Source: Parvibaculum sp.
GTDB taxonomy: Bacteria > Pseudomonadota > Alphaproteobacteria > Parvibaculales > Parvibaculaceae
Reading direction: 5' to 3'
Assembly: GCA_014359855.1 (NCBI GenBank)
Contig: JACIYQ010000146.1
Span: forward strand, 1-10,061
Length of the DNA stretch: 10,061 bases
Position 1 is the first letter of the stretch. Each line of letters opens with the position of its first letter. Shown here piece after piece: positions 5,564 through 10,061 of this stretch. The notes below the pieces were generated by a model that had not been told where the DNA came from, searched no databases, and saw only the letters and a program-made list of their open reading frames with translations. The position numbers were made by a program, and so were the translations under genes.

Positions 5564-7584
5564 TCCTTGTTCTCCTCGAAGGTAACGAGCTCGGCCCCCG
5601 CCTCAACCTGGTCGCCCACACCGGCATGCACCGCGGCGACCACGGAATCGACACCTGCTACCAACGTCTGCTCCATCTTCATCGCCTCCATGACCACGAG
5701 CGCCGCGCCCTTCTTGACGCTCGCGCCGGCCTCGGTCAGCACCTGAACGATCTTCCCGGGCATTGGCGCCTTGAGCGCACCCGTATCTGCGTCGGATGCA
5801 ACATCGACATCCATCGGATCGGCGATTTCGAACTCCGTCACCGTTCCTTCGTGAATGAGGATAAATCCCGCGCCCCTGGAGACACAAGCCGCGCTCAGGC
5901 GAACGCCATCGACGGTCGCCGTCAGCGCGCCGTCGCCGCTCATGGCGGCGGAAGCGAGCATATCGTCGCCCTCATCGCGCGCACCGGCAATGCGCCAGCC
6001 CTCTCTGTCCGGCACCACGGTGAGCACGACTTCCTCGCCGCCCACGAGAAATTTCATCCGCTCGCTGCGGTGTCCGCCGGGAACCCAGCTATCACTCGCC
6101 GACCAGGGCGAGAAAGGTTCGTCGCCCTGCCGCTGCGAAGCCTCCAACTGCGCCTTCCGGCGAAGAAGATATGCCGCGACGCCAAGCGCAAGGACGCGCG
6201 GCTCTGCCCCGCCCTTCGGGACGAGTTGATCGAGATGCCGGTCGATAAAGCCCGTATCGATATCCCCGGCCATGAAGGCCTCGTGGCCCATCGCCGCGGC
6301 GAGAAAGGCGAGATTTGTCTTGGGTCCCGCGACCTCCATGCGGGACAAAAATCCCCGGAGCGTGCGAAGCGCGATCAGCCGCGTCTCGCCATGCGCGATG
6401 ATCTTTCCGATCATCGGATCGTAGAACATGCTCACCTCATCCCCCTCGCGCACGCCCATGTCCGCGCGGACATGCGGCATATTTGATGGCAGACGAAGAC
6501 GCAGCAGCTTGCCGGTCGAGGGAAAGAATTTCTTCGCCGGGTCTTCCGCATAGAGGCGCACTTCGACCGCGTGGCCTTTCAGCGGCACCTTGTCCTGCAC
6601 GAGCGGCAGATGCTCGCCCGCCGCGACGCGAAGCTGCCATTCGACAAGATCGAGCCCCGTGATCGCCTCCGTCACCGGATGCTCGACCTGAAGGCGCGTG
6701 TTCATTTCCATGAACCAGAACCCGTCCGGCTTGAGCCCGCCGGACGCATCCGCGATGAACTCGACGGTGCCCGCGCCGCGATAGCCGATAGCCTTCGCAG
6801 CCGCCACCGCCGCCTCGCCCATGGCCTTACGCATTTCAGGCGGCATGCCGGGTGCGGGCGCCTCTTCGATCACTTTCTGGTGGCGGCGCTGCAACGAGCA
6901 ATCGCGCTCGTAGAGCGAGACCGCCTGCCCGTGACCATCGGCAAAGACCTGGATTTCGATGTGGCGCGGCCTCGCCACATACTTCTCGACGAGCACGCGT
7001 TCGTCGCCAAAGGCTGAGCCTGCCTCGCGCTGCGCGCTCTTGAGTTCCTTGGCGAAGTCGGCGGGGTCGTCCACCCGGCGCATCCCCTTGCCGCCGCCGC
7101 CCGCGACCGCCTTGATGAGTACGGGGTAGCCGATCTTCCCTGCCTGCTCGCCGAGAAAGTCCGCGTGCTGGTTATCCCCGTGATAGCCGGGAACGATAGG
7201 CACGCCCGCCTTTTCCATCAGCGCCTTGGCCGCGTCCTTCAGCCCCATCGCGCGGATCGCACTTGCAGACGGCCCAACGAAGATCAGCCCGGCCTTTTCG
7301 CAAGCCTCCGCAAAGCCCGCATTTTCGGAGAGGAATCCATAGCCCGGATGCACCGCCTCCGCGCCCGAGCGCGCGCAGGCATCGAGAATGGCGTCGATGC
7401 GGAGATAGCTTTCGGCGACCGGCGCGGGTCCGATCCGGTAAGCCTCGTCGGCTTCTGCCACGTGATAGGCATTCGCGTCAGCATCCGAATAAACGGCGAT
7501 GGTCTTGAGGCCCATGCGCCGCGCCGTGCGGATGACACGGACGGCGATTTCGCCGCGATTGGCAATGAGAAGGGTCTTGAACAT
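5560..7584 (-). CDS. mccA: Acyl-CoA carboxylase biotin-containing alpha subunit (probably 3-methylcrotonyl-CoA carboxylase)
   Basis: Carries out the first half-reaction of a biotin-dependent carboxylase: ATP and bicarbonate carboxylate the enzyme's own biotin, which then swings to the beta subunit. Length 674, as expected for MccA/LiuD (about 655-670). Biotin carboxylase N-domain with IANRGEIAVRVIRTA at 7-21 and HPGYGFLSEN at 79-88; ATP-grasp with GGGGKGM at 162-168, ERDCSLQRRHQK at 226-237 and MEMNTRLQVEHPVTE at 292-306; biotin carboxylase C-domain to about 445; a linking BT domain; and a biotinyl domain at about 600-672 with EAMKME, whose K636 is the biotin attachment site, 38 residues from the end. 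All catalytic features are intact. The start at 7584 has GGAGG 7 bases upstream, overlapping the end of the beta gene, which lies only 12 bases away. Propionyl- or geranyl-CoA carboxylase alpha subunits look similar, so the substrate call rests mainly on the beta partner. Confidence 0.93.
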   Translation of the reverse strand: MFKTLLIANRGEIAVRVIRTARRMGLKTIAVYSDADANAYHVAEADEAYRIGPAPVAESYLRIDAILDACARSGAEAVHPGYGFLSENAGFAEACEKAGLIFVGPSASAIRAMGLKDAAKALMEKAGVPIVPGYHGDNQHADFLGEQAGKIGYPVLIKAVAGGGGKGMRRVDDPADFAKELKSAQREAGSAFGDERVLVEKYVARPRHIEIQVFADGHGQAVSLYERDCSLQRRHQKVIEEAPAPGMPPEMRKAMGEAAVAAAKAIGYRGAGTVEFIADASGGLKPDGFWFMEMNTRLQVEHPVTEAITGLDLVEWQLRVAAGEHLPLVQDKVPLKGHAVEVRLYAEDPAKKFFPSTGKLLRLRLPSNMPHVRADMGVREGDEVSMFYDPMIGKIIAHGETRLIALRTLRGFLSRMEVAGPKTNLAFLAAAMGHEAFMAGDIDTGFIDRHLDQLVPKGGAEPRVLALGVAAYLLRRKAQLEASQRQGDEPFSPWSASDSWVPGGHRSERMKFLVGGEEVVLTVVPDREGWRIAGARDEGDDMLASAAMSGDGALTATVDGVRLSAACVSRGAGFILIHEGTVTEFEIADPMDVDVASDADTGALKAPMPGKIVQVLTEAGASVKKGAALVVMEAMKMEQTLVAGVDSVVAAVHAGVGDQVEAGAELVTFEENKD
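5572..5577 (-). promoter_or_regulatory. Ribosome binding site inside the alpha-subunit gene, for the TTG-started DUF1489 gene
   Basis: On the minus strand this reads GAGGAG, 8 bases before the TTG at 5563. It lies within the last codons of the upstream carboxylase gene (two Glu codons, residues 670-671). It supports a TTG start overlapping the TGA stop rather than a later ATG, and fits termination-reinitiation coupling. Confidence 0.6.
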
Positions 7585-7596
7585 TTTATCCCCTCC

Positions 7597-9189
7597 TCAC
7601 ATCCGGAAGACGCCAAAGGGCGTCTCCGGTATCGGCGCATTGAGGGCGGCTGAGAAAGCGAGCGCGAGAACACGCCGCGTCTCCGAAGGTGCGACGATGC
7701 CATCGTCCCAGAGCCGCGCAGTTGCGAAATAGGGATGCCCCTCCTCGTCATATTTTGCGCGGATCGGTGCCTTGAAGGCGTCTGCTTCTTCCGGCGTCCA
7801 TTTCTCCGCATCGCGATGCACTGTCGCAAGCACGCTGGCCGCCTGCTCTCCGCCCATGACGGATATGCGCGCATTCGGCCAGGTGAAGAGGAAACGGGGC
7901 GAATAGGCACGTCCGCACATGCCGTAATTGCCCGCGCCGTAGGAGCCGCCGATGATCAGCGTGACCTTCGGCACATTGGCCGACGCCACCGCCATCACCA
8001 GCTTTGCGCCGTCCTTGGCGATGCCGCCCGTCTCATATTCACGGCCCACCATGAAACCTGCAATGTTCTGGAGAAAGAGGAGTGGCACCTTGCGCTGACA
8101 GCAGAGCTCGATGAAATGAGCTCCCTTCAGGGCCGAGCCCGAAAAGAGGATGCCGTTATTCGCGACAATGCCGACCGGCAGCCCGTGGATATGCGCAAAG
8201 CCGCAGACGAGAGTCGTGCCATAGAGCTTCTTGAATTCGTCGAAGTCGGACCCGTCTACCAGCCGCGCGATCACCTCGCGAACGTCGTACTGGATCGAGA
8301 GCGAATGTGGCACCACACCGTCAAGCTCGGCCATGTCGTAGAGCGGCTCGCGCGGTTCGGCGAGCGGAATGGCGATGGACTTCTTCCGGTTGAGCGTGCC
8401 CGCAATCTGGCGCGCTATGGCAAGCGCATGCGCTTCGTCCACGGCATAATGGTCGGTCACACCCGACTTGCGCGAATGCACATCCGCGCCGCCGAGGTCT
8501 TCCGCCGTCACCACTTCGCCCGTTGCCGCCTTCACCAGCGGTGGCCCGCCAAGAAAGATCGTTCCCTGCTTGCGCACGATCACCGTCTCGTCGGACATAG
8601 CCGGCACATAAGCGCCGCCCGCCGTGCACGAACCCATGACGACGGCGACCTGCGGAATACCCTTCGCCGACATGCGCGCCTGATTGTAGAAGGCGCGGCC
8701 GAAATGCTCGCGGTCGGGAAAGATATCCGCCTGATTCGGCAGGTTCCCACCGCCCGAGTCCACCAGATAGAAACAGGGCAGATTGTTTTCGAGCGCTATT
8801 TCCTGCGCGCGGAGATGCTTCTTCACGGTGACCGGATAGTAGGTGCCGCCCTTGATCGTCGCGTCATTGCAGACGATGACGCATTCCTGGCCCGCAATAC
8901 GCCCTATGCCCGTGATGATGCCGGCAGCGTTGATCGCCTCGCCATACATGCCATGCGCGGCCATCGGGGATAATTCGAGGAACGGCGTCCCGGGATCGAT
9001 GAGCCCGTAGACGCGGTCGCGCGGCAGCATTTTGCCGCGCGCGACATGCCGCTCGCGCGAGCGTTCGTCGCCGCCAAGAGCCGCCCTCGTCCTCTCCTCG
9101 TCGAGCGCGGCGGTGAGCGCCGCCATCGCCTCCGCATTCTGCTTGAAGCGGGCATCCCGCGTGTTGACGCTTGTTTTCAGAATTGCCAC
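7597..9189 (-). CDS. mccB: Acyl-CoA carboxylase carboxyltransferase beta subunit (probably 3-methylcrotonyl-CoA carboxylase)
   Basis: Transfers the carboxyl group from biotin to the acyl-CoA; for methylcrotonyl-CoA the product is 3-methylglutaconyl-CoA, in leucine breakdown. The 530 residues and the whole pattern fit MccB/LiuB: N-terminus ILKTSVNTRDARFKQN; first crotonase-like half with IKGGTYYPVTVKKH from 112 and the oxyanion loop GSCTAGGAYVPAMSDE at 186-201; second half with LFLQNIAGFMVGREYETGG at 371-389 and GGSYGAGNYGMCGRAYSPRF at 414-433; and a C-terminus of FGVFRM, typical of methylcrotonyl-CoA carboxylases. The start is GTG at 9189-9187. No in-frame ATG fits the conserved N-terminus better, and the upstream ribosome binding site is weak. 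It is the first gene of a minus-strand operon, divergent from a TetR regulator across 110 bases. Geranyl-CoA carboxylase (AtuC) is a close paralogue and cannot be fully excluded. Isovaleryl-CoA dehydrogenase, methylglutaconyl-CoA hydratase and HMG-CoA lyase are absent from the window. Confidence 0.93.
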   Translation of the reverse strand: MAILKTSVNTRDARFKQNAEAMAALTAALDEERTRAALGGDERSRERHVARGKMLPRDRVYGLIDPGTPFLELSPMAAHGMYGEAINAAGIITGIGRIAGQECVIVCNDATIKGGTYYPVTVKKHLRAQEIALENNLPCFYLVDSGGGNLPNQADIFPDREHFGRAFYNQARMSAKGIPQVAVVMGSCTAGGAYVPAMSDETVIVRKQGTIFLGGPPLVKAATGEVVTAEDLGGADVHSRKSGVTDHYAVDEAHALAIARQIAGTLNRKKSIAIPLAEPREPLYDMAELDGVVPHSLSIQYDVREVIARLVDGSDFDEFKKLYGTTLVCGFAHIHGLPVGIVANNGILFSGSALKGAHFIELCCQRKVPLLFLQNIAGFMVGREYETGGIAKDGAKLVMAVASANVPKVTLIIGGSYGAGNYGMCGRAYSPRFLFTWPNARISVMGGEQAASVLATVHRDAEKWTPEEADAFKAPIRAKYDEEGHPYFATARLWDDGIVAPSETRRVLALAFSAALNAPIPETPFGVFRM

Positions 9190-9211
9190 GGCATTCCATC
9201 CCGGACTGGAT

Positions 9212-9240
9212 TTTTTATAAAAACGATCATACGTTCGTAT
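9212..9240. promoter_or_regulatory. Divergent promoter/operator region between mccB and the TetR regulator gene
   Basis: The 110-base spacer 9190-9299 contains two symmetric elements. At 9212-9223 there is a perfect 12-base A/T palindrome (TTTTTATAAAAA) that offers a TATAAA-like -10 box on the minus strand for mccB. At 9229-9240 there is a perfect inverted repeat, ATACG-TT-CGTAT. An overlapping wider dyad at 9223-9238 has half-sites ACGATCAT and ACGTTCGT, matching at 6 of 8 positions. An operator of about 16-18 bases overlapping divergent promoters is the usual arrangement for an autoregulated TetR repressor. I see no convincing -35 on either strand, so the promoter assignment is tentative, while the dyad is directly visible. 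Confidence 0.5.
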
Positions 9241-9286
9241 TCTGGATCAGGCAAGGCCCGGATCGGCCCTGACCTGCCCCTGAATC

Positions 9287-9292
9287 GAAGGA
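9287..9292 (+). promoter_or_regulatory. Ribosome binding site supporting a TTG start for the TetR gene
   Basis: GAAGGA lies 7 bases before the TTG at 9300. The first in-frame ATG is residue 67, beyond the helix-turn-helix, so it cannot be the start. The site therefore decides for TTG. Confidence 0.6.
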
Positions 9293-9299
9293 TCGTCTA

Positions 9300-9890
9300 T
9301 TGAGCAGAACGGCAGGTTCCTCGGGCAAAAAGACGCTCGCCGCCATCCACGAGGCAGGGCTCGACCTTATTCACGAGCGCGGCTTCGAAGCGGTGAGCCT
9401 GCGGCATCTCGCAGCCCGGGTCGGCCTGCAGCCCGGCTCGCTCTACAACCATATCGAGACCAAGCAGGACCTTCTTTTCGATCTCATCCACAATCACATG
9501 GTGACACTGCTTCAGAGCGTCGATGCCGAACTTGATGGTATCGAATATCCGCTCGCCCGGCTAAAGGCCTTCATCGCCTTTCATCTCACCTACCACATCG
9601 AGCGCAAGCGTGAGGTTTTCATCGGATCGTCCGAGCTGCGGAGCCTCGACCCCAAAAACCGCAAGAAGATCGTCGCCTTGCGTCGTGCTTATGAAGAACG
9701 GCTCTGCGACATCCTCAAACGCGGGACAGAGAAACGCCTGTTCAAAATTGACGACATACCTGTCAGCGCATACGCCATCCTTGCGATGCTGACGGGCATT
9801 TGCACATGGTACGATGCAAAAGGCCGGATCGACCGGAAGACGCTCATCGACATTCACACGCGCCTCGTGCTGCAGGGCGTGCTGAAGTAA
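9300..9890 (+). CDS. TetR/AcrR family transcriptional regulator
   Basis: A 196-residue one-component regulator with the TetR layout: an N-terminal DNA-binding domain and an all-helical ligand-binding C-domain. The helix-turn-helix is clear at about 33-52 (SLRHLAARVGLQPGSLYNHI), followed by the typical ETKQDLLFDLI helix. The C-domain resembles regulators of fatty-acid and acyl-CoA metabolism, but I cannot name its ligand; an acyl-CoA related to the carboxylase substrate is a reasonable guess. The start is TTG with GAAGGA 7 bases upstream. It is divergent from the carboxylase operon, with a dyad in the shared spacer, which suggests it represses itself and mccB-mccA-DUF1489. A SnoaL-like reading frame starts 16 bases after its stop and would be cotranscribed. 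It is not the MerR-type LiuR regulator known for leucine/isovalerate operons in several other proteobacteria. Confidence 0.9.
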   Translation: MSRTAGSSGKKTLAAIHEAGLDLIHERGFEAVSLRHLAARVGLQPGSLYNHIETKQDLLFDLIHNHMVTLLQSVDAELDGIEYPLARLKAFIAFHLTYHIERKREVFIGSSELRSLDPKNRKKIVALRRAYEERLCDILKRGTEKRLFKIDDIPVSAYAILAMLTGICTWYDAKGRIDRKTLIDIHTRLVLQGVLK

Positions 9891-9906
9891 TCTGCGGGAG
9901 GACGCC

Positions 9907-10061
9907 ATGTCCAACGAAGCGAGAATTTTCCTCAACCGCTGGTAGGCGTCGAAGCCCTATGTGATAGCGATCCTGACGGCGGTGATGCAGGGTTTCGAGG
10001 ATTTCACCTACACCAAGGAATGGGTCGACGGACAGGACATCATTCTCGAGTTCACCGCGCG
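9907..10061 (+). pseudogene. Broken SnoaL/NTF2-like gene, in-frame TAG at codon 13, runs off the window
   Basis: A good ribosome binding site (GGGAGG at 9896-9901, 5 bases before the ATG) starts a frame that reads MSNEARIFLNRW and then TAG at 9943-9945. Past the stop the same frame stays open to the window edge and reads ASKPYVIAILTAVMQGFED, then FTYTKEWVDGQDIILEFTAR. That second part looks like the second half of a SnoaL-like/NTF2-fold domain: a helix with L..V...FEDF, then beta strands Y-W..G-..LEF. In such proteins about 40-50 residues normally separate an opening helix like ARIFLNRW from this segment. They are missing here, so an internal deletion that created the stop is the simplest reading. 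A sequencing error at the TAG alone would not restore normal length. A GTG at 9961 could begin a shorter product but has no good ribosome binding site. The gene follows tetR by 16 bases. The family call is moderate because only 38 codons after the stop are visible. Confidence 0.55.

Noticed and set aside
5626..6486. Plus-strand frame (286 codons) opposite the alpha subunit
   Set aside because: Antisense shadow of the biotinyl and BT region; histidine/arginine-rich with no family signature.
7735..8973. Long plus-strand open frame (412 codons) opposite mccB
   Set aside because: It lies wholly antisense to a fully recognisable carboxyltransferase. The translation is rich in R, H and A with no family pattern, as expected for a shadow frame in GC-rich DNA.
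9943..9945. The in-frame TAG as a recoded codon (pyrrolysine or readthrough)
   Set aside because: There is no support for amber recoding in this kind of organism, and inserting one residue would not supply the 40-50 residues missing from the fold. Deletion or pseudogene is simpler.

Overview
The window is a GC-rich, densely packed chromosomal stretch that most likely comes from an alphaproteobacterium. The clearest taxonomic pointer is a DUF1489 protein (5129-5563, minus strand), a family I know essentially from Alphaproteobacteria. The high GC, the overlapping stop/start codons and the mix of housekeeping and catabolic genes fit this. I cannot fix the genus. There are no insertion sequences, phage genes, CRISPR arrays or RNA genes.

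Region 1 (1-3867, plus strand) is a tightly coupled three-gene operon: a glutamine-synthetase-like gamma-glutamyl ligase (its 5' end lies outside the window), an NAD(P)-dependent aldehyde dehydrogenase, and an iron-dependent alcohol dehydrogenase. Both junctions are ATGA overlaps. The combination suggests that an amine, possibly an amino alcohol, is gamma-glutamylated and its hydroxyl is then oxidised stepwise to a carboxylate. The substrate is inferred, not shown.

Region 2 (3871-4265) holds a small secreted protein on the minus strand with two copies of a Y/F-V-P-G-H...W repeat, followed by a 98-base divergent spacer. Region 3 (4266-5132) is panC, pantothenate synthetase. It converges on the next operon so closely that the two stop codons share one CTAG.

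Region 4 (5129-9189, minus strand) is an operon for a biotin-dependent acyl-CoA carboxylase, best matched to 3-methylcrotonyl-CoA carboxylase. The order of transcription is the carboxyltransferase beta subunit (GTG start), the biotin-carrying alpha subunit, then the DUF1489 gene (TTG start, overlapping the alpha stop codon). The other leucine-degradation genes often found with it are not in the window.

Region 5 (9190-10061) starts with a 110-base divergent spacer carrying a dyad that could be an operator. A TetR-family regulator (TTG start) follows, and then the start of a SnoaL/NTF2-like gene. That gene has a good ribosome binding site but an in-frame TAG at codon 13, and it seems to lack most of its N-terminal half, so it looks broken. 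The TetR protein is the obvious candidate regulator of itself and of the carboxylase operon.

Most of the window is ordinary metabolism. The parts most worth a second look are the ligase/aldehyde dehydrogenase/alcohol dehydrogenase operon, the broken SnoaL-like gene, the candidate TetR operator, and the coupling of DUF1489 to the carboxylase.
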